From Bradyrhizobium yuanmingense (lineage in GTDB: Bacteria; Pseudomonadota; Alphaproteobacteria; Rhizobiales; Xanthobacteraceae): 64,000 nt of DNA. Under the pieces are notes generated by a model that was given only the letters and a program-made list of their open reading frames with translations, was not told the DNA's origin and did no database searches. Positions 17,426 to 24,093 of the stretch are shown here, in pieces (positions within the stretch are counted from its first letter, which is position 1; every line of letters begins with the position of its first letter). The stretch covers positions 30,443-94,442 of the forward strand of contig NZ_JARFML010000030.1 in the NCBI RefSeq assembly GCF_029167105.1, read 5' to 3'. The position numbers were made by a program, and so were the translations under genes.

Positions 17426-20095
17426 TCAGTATAGGTCGTCATTCTTCACCTCCTCGTTGGGCGTCGTCGGTCGCGCGGCGTCCGTCTCCTCGCTGGGCAC
17501 TACCGGAGCGGCCCGACCCTTTTGGGTCTCCTCGCTCGCGACAATCCGATAACTGTGACTCGTCTTTGGGTCCTTCTTCACGAGTTCGATCTTGTGCCCA
17601 ATCGACACCCGTCCGAGGTCGGCCACGAGTTGATTGCCAATCGACTTGGCGTTTACGTTTCGGCCATCGCGGCTGTAGACCACGATCAAGTTTGGATAGG
17701 CGGGTTTCGGAAAGCCGCCACCCGCCATCGTCGTTTCCATCGCTTTGTTGTAAACTTGGGCCGCAGTGAAATCGCTATTCGCGCCGATACATTCGAGCAA
17801 CGCCTTCATGCGATCCGCGAGAGCGCTCCGGGTTGGATCCATCGCCCGAGCATCCTCCATACTCTTCACCGGGTCCTCTTGCCCAAGCCACACGAGAGGT
17901 AATTGGACGAAGCGTCTCCAGTCGGCGAAACCCGCGATCGAAGCGGCGTTAGCCTGCGGCGGAGAGCCTGCCGCGATGTAGGCGCGGGCAATCGTGAAGG
18001 CCGCGGCGAGATAGGCGCCCCTGTCGGCTCTCACGCGCTCCACGGGGTCAAACGTGAATTCACGCTTCTCGGGTGCCTCAACCTTTGCATCGAGACGGCA
18101 AGTCAACGTTCTCCGTACCAGGTCGCCGACGATGCGGATGTTGTTGCCGTTCGCGAGGACCGTCGTCCCCCGGCAATCACACTCGCGCGTTTCGTCGTTC
18201 CGGCCAAACAGGCGTATCTTGATCTTGCCTTCGGTGAGCATCTGACAGAGCAGGCCACTATCGAGGTCGTGATCTAGGTTGTTGAGAGAGAGGATCGGTA
18301 AGGCTTCGAACGCGGCAGCGCTGAGCCGCTTCTCCATCTCCTCCGTATTCCGTGTCCCAGCCAACGGGACAGCTTCGCGGCCAGTGGCGATGGTCGAGAT
18401 GACTTTGACGAGGTAGGACTTGCCGGTGCCAGCCTCGGGAGCACTGATGAAAAACATCGGCGCGACCTCAAACGCGCCACGAAGGACCGTTGTTAGGATG
18501 GCGGCGAGCGCAACAGACTTGTCCACATTGGGTGCTTTGTCGGTGTCCACATTGGCTGCTTTGTCCGCTTTGTCCCCAGCAAACGGAAATTCTTCGAGCA
18601 TCTCGGTGAGTTTCGCCAGCGCTATTTTGGCGTCGGCCTTCGTCGGACGTTCGGGCATCGGCGGCAATGAGATATCGCCAGCGGACTTGTACCAAAGCTG
18701 AGTGGCGGGATCGTATCCGGGTTTAACGAGCAACGAACCGTCTGGACGCATCGTCGGCGAAGTGACGATCCCCTTCACCGAGGGGAAAGACCAGTGACCC
18801 GCCTCCAATAGAGCTTCGATCACGTCTCTCGGTGGATCCACGGGCTTATAGGACCTCGATCTTTGGTCAAAGCGCTCAAATGACGCGGCGTGATGGCCGA
18901 CAACGTCCCGCAGCCTCGCAACGTTATACCTGACGAAGCTGGCAACGAGAGTGTCGCGATTTCGATCGGCAGACTTCTCAAATCGCCACAGCGGCTGCAC
19001 GAGGCTGCCGCCGCGGACATAGACTTCGCAATTTTTCGCTCGGATTAGAGAGCGCTCGGTTTGCCGCCAAGCCTCGTCGAGGTTGCTGGTCGTGACTTTG
19101 ATGACGACCTTGCCCTCAGCATTAACTGGCTCTTTCAGCGCCTTCTCGATCTGCCCTTCCAAATACTTCCGGCCGCCTTCGTCGCTGATATGCTCGAAGA
19201 TCGATTTGCCGCGGTAGGCCTCATCGAGGCAAAGCGCGATGATCTGTTGTTCATCAAATCCCTTGCGCAAAGCTTCGCACAAAAACGCAAACACCAACTC
19301 GGAACGCGACTTATGTCCAGCGGGCGTGGCGCCCGTAGCGTCAAGCATCAGCCGCATTTTGTACGGCAGCTTCTTTCTGCTCCCCAGCGATGGCGTCTCA
19401 GCTTTGGCAATCTTCGGCTTCTTAGTCTCCACCGCCGCTGGCGGAAAGGCGGATAGCGGATAGCTGACGTCACAATAGTCGATGACCGTCGCGGGACAGG
19501 CCGTTCGGCCCGCCTTCCGTTTCTTCTCGTTGGGCCAATTCGTCGTGCCGGGCACACGTAGGATGCGATCCACGTTGCGCGTCGAGGGATCGGCACCGAA
19601 AGCCCGCGCCAGCGCAAAGTTGCGTGCCTCGATATCGTCGATATCTTGCTCACTGGTCAGCGAGACGGGAGCATCGAGACGCCACAACAGTTGGACGCCA
19701 TTGCCGCTATCGATCACAAAGGTGGGTTGTTGCCCAAACGAGGCAATCAGTGGCGCCAGCCGCTCTTTAAACTGCGCTGGCGTCTCATCGGCGCTCGGAT
19801 CGGCATCGACGTGGAGATAGTCGACTGAGGCAATGTCCTTCTTCGTCGCCTTCTTGTTGAGGTGCGTTCGTGCCGGGTTGAGGCTGTAGTAGATATTCGA
19901 GGTGGCGTTCTGCTTTCGAATGAACGCGCGCATAGCCTCGATTTCCGCGGTCGTGAATGTCCGCGTATCGGTCCGCCCGTCAGGGATGATGGCGGTGAGG
20001 ACCCAAGGCCCTCCGGGGCGTAGTTGTTCGAGGAAGTCCGCAGCTTCCCTTTCGTCCGGAGAACCGGTAATCTCTTGCACTTGAGCGTCCATCAA
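17426..20095 (-). CDS. Primase-polymerase/helicase replication protein
   Basis: Replication protein of 889 residues. The N-terminal RepB/PrimPol-like primase domain (about 1-210) has the acidic motif YLHVDADP near residues 93-100, DSGNGVQLLWRL near 129 and RNVDRILRVPGTTNWPN near 173. The central region is helical. The C-terminal superfamily-3-like ATPase has a Walker A motif, APEAGTGKS, near 552-560, and a Walker-B-like strand, ILSLNNLDHDL, near 600. The combination parallels P4 alpha and PICI primases that fire the satellite origin independently of host DnaA. A short internal repeat (NVDTDKAPNVDK near 515) lies in the linker. The C-terminal 35 residues are acidic and low in complexity. Replication-initiator identity is strong; origin location is inferred. 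Confidence 0.88.
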   Translation of the reverse strand: MMDAQVQEITGSPDEREAADFLEQLRPGGPWVLTAIIPDGRTDTRTFTTAEIEAMRAFIRKQNATSNIYYSLNPARTHLNKKATKKDIASVDYLHVDADPSADETPAQFKERLAPLIASFGQQPTFVIDSGNGVQLLWRLDAPVSLTSEQDIDDIEARNFALARAFGADPSTRNVDRILRVPGTTNWPNEKKRKAGRTACPATVIDYCDVSYPLSAFPPAAVETKKPKIAKAETPSLGSRKKLPYKMRLMLDATGATPAGHKSRSELVFAFLCEALRKGFDEQQIIALCLDEAYRGKSIFEHISDEGGRKYLEGQIEKALKEPVNAEGKVVIKVTTSNLDEAWRQTERSLIRAKNCEVYVRGGSLVQPLWRFEKSADRNRDTLVASFVRYNVARLRDVVGHHAASFERFDQRSRSYKPVDPPRDVIEALLEAGHWSFPSVKGIVTSPTMRPDGSLLVKPGYDPATQLWYKSAGDISLPPMPERPTKADAKIALAKLTEMLEEFPFAGDKADKAANVDTDKAPNVDKSVALAAILTTVLRGAFEVAPMFFISAPEAGTGKSYLVKVISTIATGREAVPLAGTRNTEEMEKRLSAAAFEALPILSLNNLDHDLDSGLLCQMLTEGKIKIRLFGRNDETRECDCRGTTVLANGNNIRIVGDLVRRTLTCRLDAKVEAPEKREFTFDPVERVRADRGAYLAAAFTIARAYIAAGSPPQANAASIAGFADWRRFVQLPLVWLGQEDPVKSMEDARAMDPTRSALADRMKALLECIGANSDFTAAQVYNKAMETTMAGGGFPKPAYPNLIVVYSRDGRNVNAKSIGNQLVADLGRVSIGHKIELVKKDPKTSHSYRIVASEETQKGRAAPVVPSEETDAARPTTPNEEVKNDDLY

Positions 20096-20110
20096 TGAAT
20101 CCTTTCATCG

Positions 20111-20134
20111 AGCCCAGCGCGCCAACGCTGGGCT
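20111..20134. terminator. 9-bp hairpin between the FinO-like and primase genes
   Basis: AGCCCAGCG and CGCTGGGCT flank a CGCCAA loop. It lies 16 bp upstream of the primase start on the transcribed minus strand, so it may attenuate or separate the early and replication units. Confidence 0.45.
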
Positions 20135-20186
20135 TTCTTGTTCAAGCTCCTCCACTCTCCTGTATGATCGCGTTCCGCCCGGTCGC

Positions 20187-20522
20187 CTACGTCGGCGGCC
20201 GAAGTCCGTCCAATCGCGCCAACGATGCCCGCGCAAACGCGGCTTGGTGTTCAGTGACCTCGCCGCAAGCCTCTCCGTTCAACGAGTAGCGCGGTGCGCG
20301 AGGTGTAACGCAAGCTTCAAAGTATTCGCGCTGCGAGCACCAAATTGCCAGCGCGCTCGCGAGCGCGCGGCCGTGAGCCGAGAACTCCCAATTGGGGGCG
20401 TGCTCGCGCGGATACAGTTCGCCGTGAAGCTGCGTAATGATGCCGATCGCGAGCGGCCGGGGCGGCGAGCAGAAGACCTCCGGCCAACGTTCGCGGAGCG
20501 TTGGAAGGATGTTGCCGGCCAT
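20187..20522 (-). CDS. ProQ/FinO-family RNA-binding protein
   Basis: Minimal ProQ/FinO domain of 111 residues. The family binds the 3' stem and tail of structured RNAs and controls their stability and pairing. Seen here: LPTLRERWPEVF at the start, RPLAIGIITQLHGEL near 22, a helical middle (ALAIWCSQREYFEACV) and the signature APRYSLNGEACGEVTEHQAA at about 75-94, close to the canonical APRYDLDG-GEVT pattern. The start codon lies just before the stop of the AlpA-like gene, so the two are coupled. In a satellite it could regulate its own primase message or a helper-phage transcript, but that is inference. Confidence 0.8.
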   Translation of the reverse strand: MAGNILPTLRERWPEVFCSPPRPLAIGIITQLHGELYPREHAPNWEFSAHGRALASALAIWCSQREYFEACVTPRAPRYSLNGEACGEVTEHQAAFARASLARLDGLRPPT

Positions 20523-20525
20523 GAC

Positions 20526-20777
20526 TCACGCGCTCTGCTTTGCCGCCGCTTCTTCTCGCGACCTCTGCCACGCGAGTATCGTGCGGCCGAACCATCCCCG
20601 CGCGCGTCCGCTTTCGGACAGAGAGATCGGCTTCGGCACTTCGCCGGTTTCGATCTTTTCGGCCAATACGGTTGGCCCATAACCGTAGAACGCGGGGCCG
20701 TCTACCATACGATAAAAATGATCGGGGTGAATGATTGGCGGCGCCGGTCGCCGTTTCGAGCTGCGTTGAGGCATCAA
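20526..20777 (-). CDS. AlpA-like excisionase/regulator
   Basis: Helix-turn-helix protein of 83 residues, AlpA/MerR-like. The block FYGYGPTVLAEKIETGEVPK, then PISLSESGRARGWFGRTILA, is the usual AlpA pattern (recognition helix, wing, and GR-x-x-GW-x-G end). AlpA proteins activate or repress integrase and excision genes in P4 and PICI elements. It lies downstream of three CGCCTAAAA repeats that may be its operators, and it is coupled to the FinO-like gene. Confidence 0.78.
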   Translation of the reverse strand: MMPQRSSKRRPAPPIIHPDHFYRMVDGPAFYGYGPTVLAEKIETGEVPKPISLSESGRARGWFGRTILAWQRSREEAAAKQSA

Positions 20778-20824
20778 TTTTTGCTCCGTATTGCACCGGG
20801 TAAATCCGGGTTGGAGCGAACCTT

Positions 20825-20867
20825 CGCCTAAAAACAGTGCGCCTAAAAAGCCGGTAGGTTTTAGGCG
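20825..20867. promoter_or_regulatory. Three CGCCTAAAA repeats before the AlpA-like gene
   Basis: Direct copies lie at 20825-20833 and 20840-20848, and an inverted copy at 20859-20867. The spacing is 15 bp between the direct copies, and the last two form an inverted repeat with a 10-bp gap. The cluster occupies the gap between gene 20861-21337 and alpA and looks like an operator or iteron set. Confidence 0.55.
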
Positions 20868-21337
20868 GTAAGACGCCGCCTGCGAGCGGCACCGCTCCGG
20901 CCAGACCTAAGATCGGCCAGCGTCTTTGCGGGCATGTTCCATCGGGGCGCCACCTCCGAAACGGCTGCCTTCACGGGCCATCCTTCTTCGATCAACGTCT
21001 GGACGGCATTTAGCGCAAGGTGGTTTCTGATCTGGATGTGCGTAGGTAGGATGCTCGGGCGTCCGGGCTTGCCGCTCAATCTCGCAGTGAGGAGGGCCGC
21101 GAGCATAGGCATGATTGAAGCAGGGACCTGCTCCTTGGAGAGCAAAGCGACTAGGCGGCGTGGGTCGTGCTTTGTGTTGGCCGCATAAATTGCATCTATC
21201 CAAGGCCACTCATGCGCTGGGATAGCGAGCGTTGAGGCATTGTCGCTCGGCCACTCGCTGAGTCCTCCTTTGCCGGCATCAGCTTCGAATAACTTCTGTA
21301 GCCCGCTCGAATGGCTCGCTCTTCTTGACTTCATCAT
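20861..21337 (-). CDS. Hypothetical protein coupled to the integrase
   Basis: Protein of 158 residues starting at ATG 21337 or 21334, overlapping the integrase stop (ATGATGA); the frame to 21403 would lie within the integrase gene. The N-terminus is basic. The middle (IPAHEWPWIDAIYAANTKHD, then LVALLSKEQVPASIMPMLAA) and a C-terminal helix-turn-helix-like stretch (MPAKTLADLRSGR) suggest a DNA-binding accessory. No family is recognised. Its position between int and alpA is where directionality factors are often found. Confidence 0.6.
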   Translation of the reverse strand: MMKSRRASHSSGLQKLFEADAGKGGLSEWPSDNASTLAIPAHEWPWIDAIYAANTKHDPRRLVALLSKEQVPASIMPMLAALLTARLSGKPGRPSILPTHIQIRNHLALNAVQTLIEEGWPVKAAVSEVAPRWNMPAKTLADLRSGRSGAARRRRLTA

Positions 21338-22614
21338 CGCGCACCCCGCATCGGCACGACCTTCGCGCTTGCAAGCGGAAGAGCAGTGCAATACTGCGCC
21401 CAAGCGACCATGAGCCGTCGCCGCTTATTGAATAAATCGCCGCGTCTATAAGCTGCCTCGACCTTATCAGCCACAGCATGCCACAGCGCAGCTTCGCTGA
21501 CATGGTTCGGGAAATTGGTCGTCTCGCTCACCCAATCTTTGAAGCTCGACCGGAAGCCGTGAACCGTCGCGAGCCGGTCCGGTGTTGTGGAGGGCCAAGC
21601 CAGGTCTTTCATCAACTCGGCCATGGCCATGTTGCTTATACCCGACCCGGCTTTGCCGCCGATAAAGAGGTATGGATTGCCGTCTTCAATCGGCAGCCCC
21701 TTGAGGATTTCCATCGCGCGGTCGCTTAGCGGGACGCGGCGCGGCTGATCCACGCTGATCTTTGTCTCGGCTCGGTCGGGAGGCACGGTCCAGACCTTCT
21801 GCTCGAAATCGACTTCATCGCGTCGCGCGCCAATGACCGCACCGGTGGGGGCGGCGGTGAGTATCAGAAACTCCAGCGCACGAGCCGCGATTCCTTCGCG
21901 TCTGCGCAGTTCAGCCATGAAGTCCGGAATTTGCGCATAGGCGAGGGCGGGGTGGTGCTTCACCTTCCGGATACTGCCGCGTGGGGGCAAAACATTGTCG
22001 AGGTGGCCTTTCCACCGCGCCGAATTGTCGCCCGTCCGATGGCCACGGACCGTCGCCCAATCCAGAACCTGCTCGATGCGGCCGCGCAGGCGATTGGCCG
22101 TCTCCGGAATTGCGTCCCAAAGCCGCTGGTCTGGATAGTTCGCGTGCCGTTGCTCCAGAACCGCGATGACGCGCGGCGTATCGATCTGGCTGATAGCGAC
22201 GCGCCCAATGAGCGGGAAAGCGTATTGCTCCAACGTCGATAAAAATTGAGCCCGGTGCTTCGGGTTGCGCCACTTTTGCTGATGTTGGTCGAAGTATTGC
22301 CGCGCGGCTTCTTCGAATGAAAGCGCCGCGCTCGGCTCGATCGCTTTCGCGGCCTTCTCCGCCTTCCGTTGCTCCATCGGATCGATGCCATTGAAGAGGA
22401 GCTTCCGTGCTTCGTGAGCCTTGTCGCGAGCTTCCGCGAGCGAGAGCAGGGAGAGTGGACCAAGGCCTAGCCATCGCTCCCGTCCGCCGCGCTCGTACCT
22501 AAAGACCCAACTCGCATTTGTGGCCGAGTTGACTTGGAGCAGGAGCCCTCGCCCGTCTCGATAGCGGCCCGGCTTTTTCAGTGCCCGCTCTACGCCCTTC
22601 ACAGTTAGCTTCAT
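21334..22614 (-). CDS. int: Tyrosine integrase, P4 type, first catalytic arginine replaced
   Basis: Site-specific recombinase of 426 residues. It has the P4-type N-terminal arm-binding domain (GRYRDGRGLLLQVN, GGRERWLGLGPLSLLSLAEA), a core-binding domain (about 95-200) and a catalytic domain. His352-Gly-Phe-Arg355 (box II), His379 and the nucleophile Tyr389 (AAYRRGDLF) are present. The first catalytic arginine, usually in TAARTGEV, is Pro256 here (TAAPTGAV); the conserved Glu is Ala259 and the following Trp of GARW is Arg. The codon is CCC where a CGC would be expected. Without this arginine such enzymes normally lose strand-cleavage activity, so mobility of this copy is doubtful. The gene lies just inside attR and reads into the element. 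Confidence 0.93.
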   Translation of the reverse strand: MKLTVKGVERALKKPGRYRDGRGLLLQVNSATNASWVFRYERGGRERWLGLGPLSLLSLAEARDKAHEARKLLFNGIDPMEQRKAEKAAKAIEPSAALSFEEAARQYFDQHQQKWRNPKHRAQFLSTLEQYAFPLIGRVAISQIDTPRVIAVLEQRHANYPDQRLWDAIPETANRLRGRIEQVLDWATVRGHRTGDNSARWKGHLDNVLPPRGSIRKVKHHPALAYAQIPDFMAELRRREGIAARALEFLILTAAPTGAVIGARRDEVDFEQKVWTVPPDRAETKISVDQPRRVPLSDRAMEILKGLPIEDGNPYLFIGGKAGSGISNMAMAELMKDLAWPSTTPDRLATVHGFRSSFKDWVSETTNFPNHVSEAALWHAVADKVEAAYRRGDLFNKRRRLMVAWAQYCTALPLASAKVVPMRGAR

Positions 22615-22631
22615 CGATCCCCGCTCCGAAT

Positions 22632-22652
22632 GACCCCCGGGGCGACCCCCGG
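22632..22652 (+). repeat. Right arm-type repeat pair
   Basis: GACCCCCGG occurs at 22632-22640 and 22644-22652, with the same 12-bp spacing as the left-end pair, 132 bp inside attR and upstream of the integrase start. Confidence 0.6.
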
Positions 22653-22783
22653 ATTGGCTCCGACTTCTAGCGGGTAATATCGGGGCTCGGCGATGCGAAG
22701 AAAAGGCCTAAGCTATTGTTATTTCATGATTATTGCGAGTTTTAGCGGGCTTTACCGGGGCTCTCCGTTTCCACAGAAATCGG

Positions 22784-22798
22784 CCACTCTCTCCGCCA
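22784..22798 (+). repeat. attR core (15 bp)
   Basis: CCACTCTCTCCGCCA is identical to the tRNA-Ser 3' end at 11900-11914. The sequence before it (CAGAAATCGG) shows no tRNA, so it is a duplicated attachment core rather than a second gene. Confidence 0.85.
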
Positions 22799-22824
22799 CC
22801 CGCTCAAAAATCAATCGCGCCGGC

Positions 22825-23871
22825 TTATTTGCCCTCGGGGCCAGCAATCGTCGCCAAGCGCCCGAGCAGGGCCGCCTCGGCCTTGGGAGTCAGACGGTAG
22901 CCTTCCGCCATCTCGACCATGTCGCCGCGGGCGACGCACGCGTCCCACCAGTCCCTCACGAAGCCCTCGGCGTACCCGCGCGTCTTGAAGCCGTAAGGTT
23001 CGGTGACAACGTCGAAAACGATCATCAGCTCGAAACAAGGCGAGCCGTAGGAGGTTCCGGTCTCGGTACGGCCCACGAAAGCTTCGAAGGATCTGGCCGT
23101 ACAGAGGCTCGAATAAAGCCAGAACATCAGTCCATACATCAGGTGCGAGCGCTCGTCGTCGTGCAGGGCAAAGAAGCCTTTCTCGTCCACGATCTGCCGG
23201 GCCAAGGTGCGCAACATTCGCTCGCCGTGCGGCAGACGGTCGCCGACGGCGGCCAAGGCTCGCACCAGGATCGGCGATAACGTTCCCCGCTCGACGGTTG
23301 CGAACGCAGCAGCCCGATCCTCCTCAGTCGTGTCGTACTCGGATTCCGCGACCAAGCCTCGAATGAAGGTCTCGAAGTCCGGCGCAACGACGACGATGCT
23401 GTAGTCAGCCTCCTGGTCGACGTACACGACCTGCGGCTCGCCCCGCTTTCCGCAGCTCCGGTAGTCCAGCATAATCAGTTCGTGGCCGCCGGCCGGCGTG
23501 TCGGCGATTCCGACGCCGATCGGCGGGTAGCCCCACTCCTCGATCATGAACTTGGCGCCAAACTTCCCGGCGAGCGAATATGTGGACGTACGGCCAAGAG
23601 CGAAGAGCCCTTCGATCGCCACGTGGTCCTCCGCCCAGCCTGTACGCTCCTTCATTGGGTGGCAGTTGCGCTTGACCATTCCGCCATTGTGGCGCCGTGC
23701 GAGGTCGACATAGGCCGCCGGCAGCCGATACCCACCAATTTCATGCTCAATGGAGGCGATCAGTTCGTCGGTCGGCGGAGGCTCGACATAGTTCTCCAGG
23801 GAATACGGACAGTCGTCCCAGAAGCCTTCGAAGTCGAAGTCGTCAAAGAGTCGTTTCGTCGCCATCTTCAT
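22825..23871 (-). CDS. SUKH (SMI1/KNR4) domain protein, possible immunity protein
   Basis: Protein of 348 residues. Residues about 30-175 match the SUKH-1 fold: PTDELIASIEHEIGGYRLPA, then YVDLARRHNGG, PIGVGIADTPAGGHELIMLD with the GEPQVVYVDQE pattern, and PDFETFIRGL. This superfamily contains immunity proteins of polymorphic toxin systems and cell-wall regulators. The C-terminal half (about 180-348) has no domain I recognise. The second ATG at 23865 has the better ribosome-binding-site spacing. It lies outside the 15-bp repeats of the satellite but before a third partial copy at 23978, so it may be cargo of a second insertion. No toxin gene is adjacent. Confidence 0.75.
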   Translation of the reverse strand: MKMATKRLFDDFDFEGFWDDCPYSLENYVEPPPTDELIASIEHEIGGYRLPAAYVDLARRHNGGMVKRNCHPMKERTGWAEDHVAIEGLFALGRTSTYSLAGKFGAKFMIEEWGYPPIGVGIADTPAGGHELIMLDYRSCGKRGEPQVVYVDQEADYSIVVVAPDFETFIRGLVAESEYDTTEEDRAAAFATVERGTLSPILVRALAAVGDRLPHGERMLRTLARQIVDEKGFFALHDDERSHLMYGLMFWLYSSLCTARSFEAFVGRTETGTSYGSPCFELMIVFDVVTEPYGFKTRGYAEGFVRDWWDACVARGDMVEMAEGYRLTPKAEAALLGRLATIAGPEGK

Positions 23872-23977
23872 GACCTCGTCATGTTACGAGGCGTGTCTAA
23901 GCGCCCAGTAGCCAGGACCGTTGATTGCCACACTTCGGAATGAAAACAGCTTATACGTCAATCAGGATTGACTGACC

Positions 23978-23988
23978 CTCTCCGCCAC
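23978..23988 (+). repeat. Third, partial attachment-like sequence
   Basis: CTCTCCGCCAC matches 11 bp of the attR copy (22789-22799). With attR it brackets the SUKH gene. Confidence 0.45.
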
Positions 23989-23992
23989 TTGC

Positions 23993-24039
23993 TGCCGCTC
24001 ATAACGGTTTGGTTGCAGGCTCGAGTCCCGCCGGTGCGG
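23993..24039 (+). pseudogene. Degenerate tRNA 3' half with CAT anticodon loop
   Basis: The anticodon arm TGCCG-CTCATAA-CGGTT has three Watson-Crick pairs and one wobble. It is followed by a five-base variable region and a T arm GCAGG-CTCGAGT-CCCGC with one mismatch and C in place of the first loop T. No D arm or 5' acceptor strand precedes it. This looks like a broken tRNA-Met or tRNA-Ile2 gene at an old insertion edge. Confidence 0.4.
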
Positions 24040-24093
24040 TTGAGGCGCTTAGTTGCTTTCATTGCTGGGCAGCGGCTTCATATTCGTGGGGTC

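Larger units (their letters stand above)
11900..22798. mobile_element. Integrated phage-satellite-like island at tRNA-Ser, about 10.9 kb
   Basis: The element runs between two copies of the 15-bp tRNA 3' end (11900-11914 and 22784-22798). The integrase lies just inside the right end, transcribed inwards. A single minus-strand program follows: integrase, small unknown, AlpA-like regulator, ProQ/FinO-like protein, primase-helicase, small basic protein, HK97-type capsid, two small proteins, P27-like small terminase, and a small protein. Two plus-strand genes of lower GC and different codon use occupy the left end as cargo. Large terminase, portal, head protease, tail and lysis genes are absent over the whole span, which separates it from a complete prophage and fits a satellite that borrows them. 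Confidence 0.85.

Noticed and set aside
17426..20095. Short Asn-Val-Asp repeats in the primase linker as a mobile or CRISPR-like repeat
   Set aside because: Only two partial copies within one reading frame; no spacers or flanking cas genes. No CRISPR array was seen anywhere in the window.
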